Positions 43,066 to 51,587 of a stretch of 64,000 bases of DNA are shown here, piece after piece. The DNA is from Nannocystis sp. RBIL2 (lineage in GTDB: Bacteria; Myxococcota_A; Polyangia; Nannocystales; Nannocystaceae). Numbering within the stretch: position 1 is the stretch's first letter; every line of letters begins with the position of its first letter. Under the pieces are notes generated by a model that was given only the letters and a program-made list of their open reading frames with translations, ran no database searches and was not told the DNA's origin. The position numbers were made by a program, and so were the translations under genes. The stretch spans positions 2,938,151 through 3,002,150 of the forward strand of contig NZ_JAPNJW010000002.1 of assembly GCF_026626745.1 (NCBI RefSeq), read 5' to 3'.

Positions 43066-43932
43066 ATGCCCGGGACCGAGACGATCGCGGCGCGCACCTC
43101 CCTCACTCCGAGCCTCGGCCTCGAGACCTTCGCGGCCGGGTTGGCCGTCCTCGCCGAGTCCGCCGACCACCGCGTGCGCATGCACGTCGGTCGGCCCGCG
43201 CGCGGCCAATGCAAGCACCATCGATTCGTCCACACCGCCGGCGAGATCGACGTGTTCCCCGCCGGCGTCGCCGACGAATGGCATCAGGCCGAGGCCAGCA
43301 CCGCGCTCGTCGTGTCGCTGACGCAGTCGCTGCTCGGCCGCGCCGCCGCGGAGACCGGCCGCGATCCGGCACACCTCGAGGTGCCCCAGCGCCACCAGAT
43401 CCGCGATCCGCAGATCGAGCACATCGTCCGGGCCCTCGACGCCGAACACGCGGCCGGCCGCCCGGGCGGCGCGCTGTTCAGCGAGAGCCTCGGCCTGGCG
43501 CTGGCCGTGCGCTTGCTCGATCCGGTGGCCGCCCCGCCCCGCCCCGCCCGCGGCCTGACCCCGCAGCAGCTGCGGACCATCACCTCTTACATCGAGGAGC
43601 ACCTCGATCACGACCTGTCCCTGGCGACCCTCGCCGACGTCGCAGGCATCAGCGCCTCGCACCTCAAGACCCTGTTCCGCCGCTCGCTCGGCCTGCCGGT
43701 CCACACCTACGTGATCCACCGCCGGGTCGACCGCGCCCGCGCCCTGCTGCTGCGCGGGCGCATGGCCGCCAGCCAGGTCGCGCTCGAGGTCGGCTTCTCG
43801 CACCAGAGCCACATGGCCCGCTGCATGCGCCGCGTGCTCGGCGTGACGCCGACCTCGCTCACCCGCGCGACCGGCGAATTGAAGTCGGCCAATTCGAGCC
43901 CCTCGCTCGCCGCCTCGAAGCACGAGCTGTGA
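43066..43932 (+). CDS. AraC-family transcriptional regulator
   Basis: A 288-residue regulator. Residues about 185-270 are the double helix-turn-helix domain: HDLSLATLADVAGISASHLKTLFRRSLGLPVHTYVIHRRVDRARALLL and MAASQVALEVGFSHQSHMARCMRRVLGVTP. The N-terminal part is a ligand-sensing region. It is divergent from the 6PGDH-like/SDR operon (119 nt between starts), so it very likely controls that pair, and perhaps itself. Confidence 0.93.
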   Translation: MPGTETIAARTSLTPSLGLETFAAGLAVLAESADHRVRMHVGRPARGQCKHHRFVHTAGEIDVFPAGVADEWHQAEASTALVVSLTQSLLGRAAAETGRDPAHLEVPQRHQIRDPQIEHIVRALDAEHAAGRPGGALFSESLGLALAVRLLDPVAAPPRPARGLTPQQLRTITSYIEEHLDHDLSLATLADVAGISASHLKTLFRRSLGLPVHTYVIHRRVDRARALLLRGRMAASQVALEVGFSHQSHMARCMRRVLGVTPTSLTRATGELKSANSSPSLAASKHEL

Positions 43933-43950
43933 GCGCGTCGCGGCGAGCCG

Positions 43951-45681
43951 TCACAGCGTCTTCAAGTATTCGACCAGCGCCCGGCGGTCGTCCTCGGCCA
44001 GCTGGGTCCCGTACTCGTGGCCGCGGTTCGAGTTGCCCTTCACCGCAGTGTCGACCACGAACGGGCCCTCGCCGTCGCTCACGTAGCCGACCTTGTGCGG
44101 GTCGAACTCCCAGCGACCGACGGCGAAGCGCGCGGGTCGCTGCGCCGCCGGCAGCAGCAGGTCGTGCAACGTCGGCACCGAGCCGTTGTGAAGGTACGGC
44201 GACGACGCCCAGATCCCGTTGAGCGGGCGGGCCTTGTACGCCTGCAGCGACACCGTCGGGTCGCTGTCGCTGCGCGGGTGGTCGCCCTGCTTCGGCGTCT
44301 TCACGAGCTCGTGCCGCTTCGCGTTGACGATCGCCCGCCCCACCGCCACGGGGTTTTTCGCCAGCGAGCGCGCGACCAGGTCGCCGAGCAGCGTCAGCGC
44401 GGTCAGCTTCGCCCCGTAGCGCTCGCCCTGCGGCGACACTGCGCCCTCGAGCATGCCCGCGGGCACGCGCGCGTCGGCGACGTTGCGCGCGCTGGTCGGG
44501 TCGGTGCCGACGACCTCGAGGCCGGTGATCTGCGCGACCACCCGCCGGTCCGGGTCGGCGCGATCGATCAGCGCGTGGCACGACACGCACTGCTGCTCGT
44601 ACAGCTCCGCCCCGCGGGCTGCCAGCGCGCGGTCGATCGCCGGCAGCACCTCCTCCGGCCACACCGGCGACTGCAGCCGGCGCAGGCTCTCCTCCATCGC
44701 CACCAGCGCGTTCATGTCGATCGTCGATTCATAGCCGCGCCGCGCCTCCTTCTCCGTCTCGTAGTGCCGCGGCTCGACGCGCCCGAACACCCCGATCACC
44801 TCGCCCGCGTTGCGCCCGAGCGAGCCGGCCTCGGCGTTGGCGGCGAAGCCGATCCATTGCACATAGTCGTGGCGCGGCGCGTCCCACAGCAGCGGGTAGC
44901 TGGTCGGCGCGTTCGGCTCGAGGCTGTTCTGCGCCCCGCTGGTGAAGCGGATCGCCTGATTGATGATCCTGCCGATGGCGTCCATGCGGCCGAAGCCCTC
45001 GGTCGTGGTCGAGTGATTGGCGGCGTTGTAATCGGAGAACCACGCCAGAGTCGCCTGCAGGCTGGTGCGAGCCGCCGCGCGGGCCGCCTCGTCGGCGCCG
45101 CCGCCCGTCCGCGCCGCGGCGAAGCGCGCCAGCTTGGCCTCGTCGGCCAGCGTCGCCCGCAGCGCCGCCTCGACCTCGCGCAGGAACCCGGCCACGTCGG
45201 CCAGCGCCGGCGCCCCGTCGATGCGGATCGCGGTGCCGCGGTAGTTGACCTGCGACGTGTGACAGGCCGCGCAGGTCAGGCCGACCTGGTCGTCGTGGCG
45301 CGCGAACCCGACCGGCAGGCCGTCGGGGTTGTTCGGCGTCGCGTACTGATTCAGGAAGCGAAACCGCGTCATGTGCTCGGGGCTGACGAACGGCTGCTCG
45401 CTGCCGACCTGCTCGAGGTGGAGCAGCGTGTCGTACGGCATCAAGACCGAGCCCTGATCGGCGTGGTAGAACCACAGCGTCTCGGCCGGGCCCCAGCCCT
45501 GCTCGAGGTACACCAGCTCGGTCGCCCCGTCGCCGTACGCGTCGTGCGCGAGCACCCGGGCCGAGCGCTCGCGGAGGCCCTCCAGCAGCCCCGGCGGGCC
45601 CTCGTCGGCCGAATCGGCCGCCCCGCGCGAACACGCCAGCGATAACACCAAAGGAATGACTTTGACGATCCATCGCGCCAC
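43951..45681 (-). CDS. RoxA-like dihaem cytochrome c (rubber-oxygenase/peroxidase family)
   Basis: A 576-residue exported dihaem protein. GTG 45681 follows GAGGAG by 6 nt and opens a signal ending LVLSLACSRG. Haem sites are CAACH near residue 165 and CVSCH near 395. Other family parts: MPYDTLLHLEQ, RFRFLNQYATPNNPDGLPVGF, YPLLWDAPRHDYVQWIGFAAN, ARPLNGIWASSPYLHNGSVPTLHDLLLP, and a C-terminal DRRALVEYLKTL. RoxA-like enzymes cleave poly-isoprene, but related proteins have unknown roles. It converges on the AraC gene; no close partner. Confidence 0.86.
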   Translation of the reverse strand: MARWIVKVIPLVLSLACSRGAADSADEGPPGLLEGLRERSARVLAHDAYGDGATELVYLEQGWGPAETLWFYHADQGSVLMPYDTLLHLEQVGSEQPFVSPEHMTRFRFLNQYATPNNPDGLPVGFARHDDQVGLTCAACHTSQVNYRGTAIRIDGAPALADVAGFLREVEAALRATLADEAKLARFAAARTGGGADEAARAAARTSLQATLAWFSDYNAANHSTTTEGFGRMDAIGRIINQAIRFTSGAQNSLEPNAPTSYPLLWDAPRHDYVQWIGFAANAEAGSLGRNAGEVIGVFGRVEPRHYETEKEARRGYESTIDMNALVAMEESLRRLQSPVWPEEVLPAIDRALAARGAELYEQQCVSCHALIDRADPDRRVVAQITGLEVVGTDPTSARNVADARVPAGMLEGAVSPQGERYGAKLTALTLLGDLVARSLAKNPVAVGRAIVNAKRHELVKTPKQGDHPRSDSDPTVSLQAYKARPLNGIWASSPYLHNGSVPTLHDLLLPAAQRPARFAVGRWEFDPHKVGYVSDGEGPFVVDTAVKGNSNRGHEYGTQLAEDDRRALVEYLKTL

Positions 45682-45810
45682 GACACGCTCCTCGATACGG
45701 ACCGTGAAGGGGTAACATGCCGGCCCCGGCGCGAAAATGGCGGAAGATCGGTCAACCGGTGGCACATTCCGGCCACCTCGCCGGACGGCGCCGCGGCCGG
45801 CCTGCGCGGC

Positions 45811-46461
45811 TCATTTCGGCACGAACTTGGGCCGGGCGCCGACGCCCTCGATGCGCGTGTAGCCGGTGGGCTTGCCATCCTCGTCGGTGCGCACGCAGAC
45901 CTTCTTCAATCCGAGCAGGTACTCCTGCAAGCCGACCTCCGGATCGATGAGGAAGCGGCAGCAGCCCTGCTTGCAGTCGATCTGCTCGCCGAAGTCCCAC
46001 AGGCCGAGGATCGCGCCCTTGCGCAGGTCACGGTCGAGGGCGATGAGGCCGTCGAGGCCGATCACCTTGGTGGTCTTGCCCGGCTCCGTGCCGTCGCACA
46101 CCCCGCAGTCCATGGCCACCTCGATCTCCGACGTCTGGTCGAGCAGCGCCGGCACCGGCGCGTCGCGTTCGGACAGCCACGCCGCGAGCTGGCGCGCCGC
46201 CGCCTCCGCGGTCGCCGGCACGGGCGCTCGCGGCACGATGTCCGCCTCCGTCACCGCAACTGCCTCCACCTCTGCATCCGGAGCGGGCGCCTCGTCGACG
46301 GCGGGCTTCGCTGCGGAATCCTCCTCGACCGCGACTTTCGCCTCCTCCGCCCGGACGACGACGGTGCCCTCGGTCACGACATTGCCGCGAACGGCGGGCT
46401 CGCCGCAACTCACGAGTACGAGCAGCGCCGAGAACATCCACGACAGGTTCGGTGATCGCAT
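45811..46461 (-). CDS. Lipoprotein, unknown function, Cys-rich C-terminal half
   Basis: A 216-residue exported protein, signal ending LVLVSCGE. An acidic, Ala/Val/Glu-rich linker (about 22-85) precedes a domain with paired Cys (MDCGVCDG, IDCKQGCCRF, KKVCVR) and EQIDCKQGCCRFLIDPEVGL. No family recognised. Confidence 0.78.
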   Translation of the reverse strand: MRSPNLSWMFSALLVLVSCGEPAVRGNVVTEGTVVVRAEEAKVAVEEDSAAKPAVDEAPAPDAEVEAVAVTEADIVPRAPVPATAEAAARQLAAWLSERDAPVPALLDQTSEIEVAMDCGVCDGTEPGKTTKVIGLDGLIALDRDLRKGAILGLWDFGEQIDCKQGCCRFLIDPEVGLQEYLLGLKKVCVRTDEDGKPTGYTRIEGVGARPKFVPK

Positions 46462-46580
46462 TGCTTTGAAAACGGCCCCGTCGAGGTTCGTACCACCGGC
46501 CTCCCGCGCCGCAATCGTGGCGGGGCGACGCCGTGGCCCGCGCTTCTGCTACCCTGCGCGCCGCCCCCAGGAGCCCCGCG

Positions 46581-47312
46581 ATGCACACGTTCTGCTGGTA
46601 CGAGCTCAGGACCACCGACCCGGCCGCCGCGCGAGCCTTCTACGTCGACGCAGTCGGCCTCGTCGTCGCCGCGGGCGACGCCCGCTGGCGCCTGCGTTCG
46701 GACGGGCCCGAGCTGGGCGAGTTTGCCACCCTGCCGGCGCAGGCGGCCGCTCGCGGCGCCCCGGCGCACTGGCTCGGCCACGTCGCAGTCGCCGACGTCC
46801 CCGCCGCGGTCCAGCGATTCGTCGCTCTCGGCGCGAGCCCTCTGGGACCTGTGCAGACGCGTCCCGGGGGTCACCTCGTCGCCGCGCTGCGCGACCCGCT
46901 CGGCGCAGTGCTGGCCGTCACGTCGCGGCCCGCGACCCCCGCGAAGCTCGCCTGGTGTGATCTACACACCCGCGATTCCGCCCCGGCCGCGGCGATCTAT
47001 GCATCGATGTTCGGCTGGGCGTCGGGTCCATCGCACGACCTCGGGCCGCTCGGCACCTACCGCGAATTCGCGTGGCAGCCCGGCGGCCCCGGCGTCGGCG
47101 GCATGTCCGACGCGGCCCGGCGCCCCGAGGTCCACACTCACTGGTTGTACCACTTCGCGGTCGCCGACCTCGACGCGGCCCTGGAACGCGTGCGCAGCGG
47201 CGGCGGCCGAGCGCCGGGCGAGCCGATGCGAACCCCTGACGGCGCGCGCGTGGCCGCCTGCGAGGACCCGCAGGGCGCCGCGTTCGCGCTGCACGAGGCC
47301 GCTCCGGGCTGA
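46581..47312 (+). CDS. Two-domain VOC (glyoxalase-like) protein
   Basis: A 243-residue protein with two glyoxalase/bleomycin-resistance modules. First: FCWYELRTTDPAAARAFYVDAVGL ... HWLGHVAVADVPAAVQRFVALG ... VAALRDPLGAVLAV. Second: LAWCDLHTRDSAPAAAIYASMFGW ... HWLYHFAVADLDAALERVRSGGG ... VAACEDPQGAAFALHE. Such CFP30-type proteins have unknown substrates. GGAG precedes the ATG at 46581. A longer in-frame reading from 46533 is not needed. Confidence 0.9.
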   Translation: MHTFCWYELRTTDPAAARAFYVDAVGLVVAAGDARWRLRSDGPELGEFATLPAQAAARGAPAHWLGHVAVADVPAAVQRFVALGASPLGPVQTRPGGHLVAALRDPLGAVLAVTSRPATPAKLAWCDLHTRDSAPAAAIYASMFGWASGPSHDLGPLGTYREFAWQPGGPGVGGMSDAARRPEVHTHWLYHFAVADLDAALERVRSGGGRAPGEPMRTPDGARVAACEDPQGAAFALHEAAPG

Positions 47313-47421
47313 GCCGCATCCGCTGCCTCGAAGCAGCGGCTGCGATGCCGCAGATGCATCAAGCACGCTGCGTCGTCGCTCTCGCGGAAATATAGCGAGT
47401 GATTCGCGCCGGCGCCCGCCT

Positions 47422-47880
47422 TCAATCGCGCCGGGCCCACGGCGGCGCTGCGCGGACCGGCAGGTCGCGCGCCGCGAACCATTGCTCGATCGCCCGGCGC
47501 AGCGCCCTCGCGTGATACGCGAACCACCGCTCGCGCTCCTGCGGCGCCGTCAGCAGCGCGTCCTTGAAGCGGCGGAACGGCGCGCGGCCCTCCAGCGCGC
47601 GCAGCAGCCGCTCGCGCAGCAGCACGTCGCCGACCTCCTCCGTGGCGAAGCGGGCCATCCACTGGTATTGCTCGTGCGACGGCAGGCGATCGATCTCGAG
47701 GTAGCGCTGCGGGTCGGAGTCGATCCGCTCCCGCTCGCCGGGGTCGTCCTCGAACGGCCCGGTCACGCACACCTCGCCCGTCATCGTATCGTAGTAGGAG
47801 CGCGACTCGAGGTCCGCGCATTCGAACGCGAACTCGAAGGAGTCCCAGTCGGGCGTGGGGGCGTCGGCGGCGAGGCGCAT
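47422..47880 (-). CDS. UPF0158 family protein
   Basis: A 152-residue cytosolic protein. Its order of parts (DTMTGEV, GPFEDDPGERERIDSD, PQRYLEIDRLPSHEQYQWMARFA, LLRALEGRAPFRRFKDAL, RERWFAYHARALRRAIEQWF) matches UPF0158 proteins of unknown function. Three GCGCGAA motifs stand just upstream. Confidence 0.82.
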   Translation of the reverse strand: MRLAADAPTPDWDSFEFAFECADLESRSYYDTMTGEVCVTGPFEDDPGERERIDSDPQRYLEIDRLPSHEQYQWMARFATEEVGDVLLRERLLRALEGRAPFRRFKDALLTAPQERERWFAYHARALRRAIEQWFAARDLPVRAAPPWARRD

Positions 47881-47893
47881 GCCCTCGCATTTG

Positions 47894-47951
47894 GCGCGAA
47901 ACCGCGCGCGGCGTCAAGCATTTTGCGCGAATCCGCGCCAAAAGGCGCGAA
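47894..47951. promoter_or_regulatory. Three phased GCGCGAA motifs upstream of the UPF0158 gene
   Basis: GCGCGAA at 47894-47900, 47925-47931 and 47945-47951, starts 31 and 20 nt apart, about 3 and 2 helical turns. GCGCGAC at 47963 is a near fourth. They lie between the divergent-facing ends of the UPF0158 start and the end of the next gene, fitting an operator of the UPF0158 gene. Confidence 0.45.
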
Positions 47952-47972
47952 CTCGCCCGTCTGCGCGACAAT

Positions 47973-49619
47973 TCAGCGATCGGTCTCCGGGTGGACGAAG
48001 GCCCGGCGGCGGCCGTGATCGGCGCGGCGGAGGGTGTGCATTTCGGGGGGCGGCGCCGGGGCACCATTGGCTCCGCCGGCGTCGGCCGGGCACAACCACG
48101 GCAGGCCGCCCTCGCCCTTGGCCTCCTCGACCGCGAGGCCGGCGAATCGCACCTGCGGGTCGGTCGACGTCGCCGAGCCGAGCGCCACGGTCAGCGCCGC
48201 GTTCGGCACCGTCAGCACGATCGAATAGTCCTGGGGGAACGCGCACGGCGTCGCCACCGCGGCCAGCGCGGTCTGCTCGGAGACCTCGATCGTCACCATC
48301 GACGGCGGGTCCAGCACGGCCGACAGGTTCAGCAGCACCTCCGATTGCTGCGGCTCGGCGGCCAAATAATAGAACCCGCCGACCCCGAACGAGCCGATGA
48401 TCCAGTCGAAGCGGACCGCGATGCGCGTGTAGTCCGGGTCCTTCATGTGGGCCAGCATCGGCTCGATCTGCTCCCCCACAGTCGCGTTGCGCTCGGCCAC
48501 CGCCGCCTGCGCGGCGGCCTGCGCCGCGGGGTCGTCGACCTGCGGCGTGCCGGCCAGCTTCCCCAGCAATTGATCGGCCGGACCGGCGCCCTTCTCGACC
48601 GCCAGCTCCCAGTCGGGCACGCCGGCGCGGCGCAGCAGCAGGCCGGCGACCACGCCGAGCTCGTAGGGCTCGAGGTCGCTGCCATAACCCGCGCCGCTGC
48701 TGAGGAACAGCCCGTCCGGCAGGTGCGACAGCGCCAGGGCCAGCACCTCCGCGTCGGAGGCGTCGCACCCGAGCTCGGCGATCGCGCTCATGATCAGGCT
48801 GACGTACTCGGCCGAGCCCTCGGTGCAATCATAGCTGCGGATCGTCTTCATCTCGGCCGCGTACTCGGTCTGCAGGCGCGTGTACCAGTGCGCCGCCGCG
48901 TCCATGCCGGCGCCCTCGGCCAGCACCTCCGCCGCCAGCGCCCCGATCAGCTGCCGCCGCAGGTAACGCGGCTCCCACGGCTCCGGGTAGGGCGCCGAGC
49001 GGCTGCCCGCGCCGGTGCTCCAGTCGTCCTGATCGCCGAGGAAGTGGAAGCCCTCGTGGAACATCAGCGACGCGGCGAAATCGGGCCACAGCGTGCCGCC
49101 GTTGTTCACCCACCACTCGTTCTGCGCCTGCGTCTGGTCGAGCGAGATGCCCAGCGACTTGACGCCGTCGAGCTCGCTCACGTTGAAGTACGACGTCCAC
49201 TCCGGCGGCAGCTCGTCGAGCGGGCGCTCGCTGACCACCGGCGGCGCCCCGTCCCCGCTCTGGTCGTTCCACACCCACGCGAGGTCGTCGAGCTCCGACG
49301 TCAGCACCACCTGGCGCTGGCGGTAGTTGGCCGCGACGTCCGGCCACGCGCGCTCGGGGCAGCGGTACATCGCCTCGTCGAGGGCCGCCAGCAGCCGCTC
49401 GACCCGGGTCTGCGGCTCGCTCTCGGGCCTGTCCTCGGGGACAGGCACGTCGACGCTGGTCGCCCCGGTGTCGTCATCGCCGCCGAGTGTCGCCGCGCCG
49501 CTGCTCGTGGTCCCCGAATCGGTGGGGTCGGCCATCGGCGCGCCGGAGTCGCCCGGACAGCCGGCGAGCGCGGCGCTGGCGACGAGCACGACGCGGGCGG
49601 TTCGAATCGATGCGGTCAT
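47973..49619 (-). CDS. Lipoprotein with HExxH metallopeptidase-like motif
   Basis: A 548-residue exported protein, signal ending AALAGCPG, then a Gly/Asp/Thr linker. Residues about 75-360 are helical with SLMFHEGFHFLGDQDDW, an HExxH zinc motif; a Glu-bearing helix (TEGSAEYVSLIMSAIAELG) some 90 residues on may complete the site. The C-terminal 180 residues are beta-rich (FDWIIGSFGVGGFYYLA). No named family. A repeat copy (49428-49445) is in frame in the linker (VPVPEDRPE). Confidence 0.8.
   Translation of the reverse strand: MTASIRTARVVLVASAALAGCPGDSGAPMADPTDSGTTSSGAATLGGDDDTGATSVDVPVPEDRPESEPQTRVERLLAALDEAMYRCPERAWPDVAANYRQRQVVLTSELDDLAWVWNDQSGDGAPPVVSERPLDELPPEWTSYFNVSELDGVKSLGISLDQTQAQNEWWVNNGGTLWPDFAASLMFHEGFHFLGDQDDWSTGAGSRSAPYPEPWEPRYLRRQLIGALAAEVLAEGAGMDAAAHWYTRLQTEYAAEMKTIRSYDCTEGSAEYVSLIMSAIAELGCDASDAEVLALALSHLPDGLFLSSGAGYGSDLEPYELGVVAGLLLRRAGVPDWELAVEKGAGPADQLLGKLAGTPQVDDPAAQAAAQAAVAERNATVGEQIEPMLAHMKDPDYTRIAVRFDWIIGSFGVGGFYYLAAEPQQSEVLLNLSAVLDPPSMVTIEVSEQTALAAVATPCAFPQDYSIVLTVPNAALTVALGSATSTDPQVRFAGLAVEEAKGEGGLPWLCPADAGGANGAPAPPPEMHTLRRADHGRRRAFVHPETDR
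49428..49445. repeat. Palindromic repeat copy in a lipoprotein linker
   Basis: CCTG 49428 / CAGG 49442 with spacer TCC-TCGG-GGA, a strict inverted pair. It encodes VPEDR. Confidence 0.75.
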
Positions 49620-49749
49620 ACGATTTCAAGCGTCACACCACTCGCAATGTTGTCCAGGCGACGCGGCGCCGCCGAGACGACCGCTGTCGGATCCACCACA
49701 ACACCGGCCGCGCGGCGGTCGCAGCTCGCCGCGCCGGTCCTGATGTAGG

Positions 49750-50982
49750 ATGGCGACGGTGACGGATCGATCCGGCACAGCGAGACCGGCGACCCGCAGG
49801 TCGTCGATCGTGGCGCTCGCGGCCGCGGTGCTCGTGCTGCCGGCGACGGCCGCCGGCGCCGACGACTCGTGGCAATTGTCGTGGCAGGCGCCGCCCGAGT
49901 GCCCGCGCGCGGCCGAGATCGAGGCGCGGGTGACGGCGCTGCTCGGCGGCTCACCCGGCGGACCGCAGCTGCGGGTGCGCGCCGCGGTCGAGCGCACCGG
50001 CGACGAGTGGCGGCTCCGCCTGCTCGCGCGCCGCGGCGGCGCCAGCCAGCGCCGGGTCCTCCGCCACCGCGACTGCGCCACCCTCGGCGAAGCGACCGCG
50101 TTGCTCGTCGCGCTCGCCGTCGACCCGGTGGGCACGAAGATCGACCCGCGGCTCATGGCCCTGCTGCGCGCCCCCGCCGGCCCCGCAACCCCGCCGCGGA
50201 CTGCGACGCCGGTGCAGCCGGCCACGCGTGAACCTGAACCTTGGGTCAGCCAGCTCGTGATCGATGTACCCGTCGAGCGACGATCGCCCGCCGCGTCGAC
50301 GCCGAGCCCCACACCGTCGCTCACCCCGGCCCCGTCGCCCGCGACCGCTGCCGCTCCCACACCGTCGCCCACACCCGTCAGGCCCGCGACCGCGACACCT
50401 GCGGCCGTCGCGAGCCCCGCGCCTGCGCCCGCACGCGCTGCGCTCGAGCGGTGGGCCGCGCTGCGGATCGGCGGCGGCGCGGCCCTCGGGGCGACCCCCG
50501 GCGTCAGCGGCGGCTTCGTCGGCGCCGCGGGCCTCGGCCTCGGCCGACGCGGCCGCCTCGAGCTGACCGCGAGCTGGTGGGCGCCGACGCGGACCCGCCT
50601 CGCGGCGAGCCCCGGGGCCGGCGCCGACGTCTCGCTCGCCACCGGGGGCCTGCGCGGCTGCTTCGCCCCCGGCCGCGCATGGCTCGAGGTCCCGCTGTGC
50701 CTCGGGGTCGAGTTCGGCAGCATGCGGGCCCGCGGCTTCGGCGTGGCGGACGCTCGCGTCGAGCGCAGCCTGTGGTCGGCGCTGACGCTCGGGGCCGCGG
50801 TCGCGCTGGTGCCGGCGCCGCGCTGGGCGGTGTGGTTGGCGGTCGACGGCCACCTGGCCCTTAACCGGCCGCAGTTCTTGATCGACGGCGGCGGCGAGGT
50901 GTGGCGCGGCGGCCGGGCCGGCGTGCGCGCGACGCTCGCGCTCGAGGTGAGGTTCCGCGCCATGAAGTCGCGACTGCCGTGA
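49750..50982 (+). CDS. Exported protein with Pro/Thr/Ala linker and beta-barrel-like C terminus
   Basis: A 410-residue protein. The signal covers about residues 18-36. Residues about 40-135 form an N-terminal domain (ECPRAAEIEARVTALLGG), then a Pro/Thr/Ala/Ser linker (about 155-225), then Gly-rich beta strands of the kind found in outer-membrane barrels (LGLGRRGRLELTASWWAP, VEFGSMRARGFGV, AVWLAVDGHLALNRP), ending RATLALEVRF. Its stop overlaps the GTG of the sigma factor, so they form one operon. Function unknown. Confidence 0.82.
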   Translation: MATVTDRSGTARPATRRSSIVALAAAVLVLPATAAGADDSWQLSWQAPPECPRAAEIEARVTALLGGSPGGPQLRVRAAVERTGDEWRLRLLARRGGASQRRVLRHRDCATLGEATALLVALAVDPVGTKIDPRLMALLRAPAGPATPPRTATPVQPATREPEPWVSQLVIDVPVERRSPAASTPSPTPSLTPAPSPATAAAPTPSPTPVRPATATPAAVASPAPAPARAALERWAALRIGGGAALGATPGVSGGFVGAAGLGLGRRGRLELTASWWAPTRTRLAASPGAGADVSLATGGLRGCFAPGRAWLEVPLCLGVEFGSMRARGFGVADARVERSLWSALTLGAAVALVPAPRWAVWLAVDGHLALNRPQFLIDGGGEVWRGGRAGVRATLALEVRFRAMKSRLP

Positions 50983-51587
50983 CGGAATCCCTCGAGCGGC
51001 GGACACAGGGCGGCGTGATGGCCGACGCGCTGCTGCCCGCGACCGCCGCCGAGCCCGCGGAGCCCGACCGCACCCCGGTCGCCCCCGCGGCCGCCCCGCG
51101 GATCGACGAGGTCTTCCGCGCCCACCACGACTTCGTGTGGCGCTCGGCCCGGCGCCTCGGATGTCCCTCGGGACAGGTCGACGACGCCGTCCAGGAGGTG
51201 TTCCTGATCGCCGCGCGCAAGCTCGCCGAGCTCGCGCGGCCCGAGGTCGTGCGCGCCTGGCTGTTCCGGGTCGTCGTCCACGTCGTGCGCAACCATCGGC
51301 GCAGCCACCAGCGCCGCGAGCAGCGCCAGGCCGTCGCCGTCGGCTTCCAGCCCGACTGCGCCCCCGACCCGTCGCGCCGCTACGAGGCCGCCAGCGAGCT
51401 GTTCGAGCTGCTCGAGCGGCTCGACGACGACCGCCGGGCCGTGTTCGTGCTCGCCACCTTCGAGCAGATGACCGCCCCCGAGATCGCCGCCGCCCTCGAC
51501 GTCAAGCTCAACACCGTCTACTCGCGGCTCCGCAGCGCCCGCGAGACGCTCGAGCAGGCCGTCACCGCCCGCCGGAGGACGCCGTGA
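50979..51587 (+). CDS. ECF-type RNA polymerase sigma factor
   Basis: A 202-residue sigma factor. Region 2: DEVFRAHHDFVWRSARRLG...VDDAVQEVFLIAARKLAEL. Region 4: LERLDDDRRAVFVLATFEQMTAPEIAAALDVKLNTVYSRLRSARETL. The GTG at 50979 overlaps the upstream stop (GTGA), and the next gene overlaps its stop in the same way; an ATG at 51018 is an alternative start. A repeat copy (51160-51177) codes for CPSGQV in region 2, just before VDDAVQEV. The following membrane protein is probably its anti-sigma factor. Confidence 0.93.
   Translation: MTESLERRTQGGVMADALLPATAAEPAEPDRTPVAPAAAPRIDEVFRAHHDFVWRSARRLGCPSGQVDDAVQEVFLIAARKLAELARPEVVRAWLFRVVVHVVRNHRRSHQRREQRQAVAVGFQPDCAPDPSRRYEAASELFELLERLDDDRRAVFVLATFEQMTAPEIAAALDVKLNTVYSRLRSARETLEQAVTARRRTP
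51160..51177. repeat. Palindromic repeat copy inside the ECF sigma gene
   Basis: GATG 51160 / CAGG 51174 with spacer TCC-CTCG-GGA. The peptide GCPSGQV is where other ECF sigma factors have a variable G-x-x-x-x-x-V loop. Confidence 0.7.

Noticed and set aside
43615..43640. Possible repeat in the AraC gene (CCTGTCCCTGGCGA)
   Set aside because: The second tetramer is not a recognisable variant and the peptide matches the family consensus (LSLATLADV), so it is coincidence.
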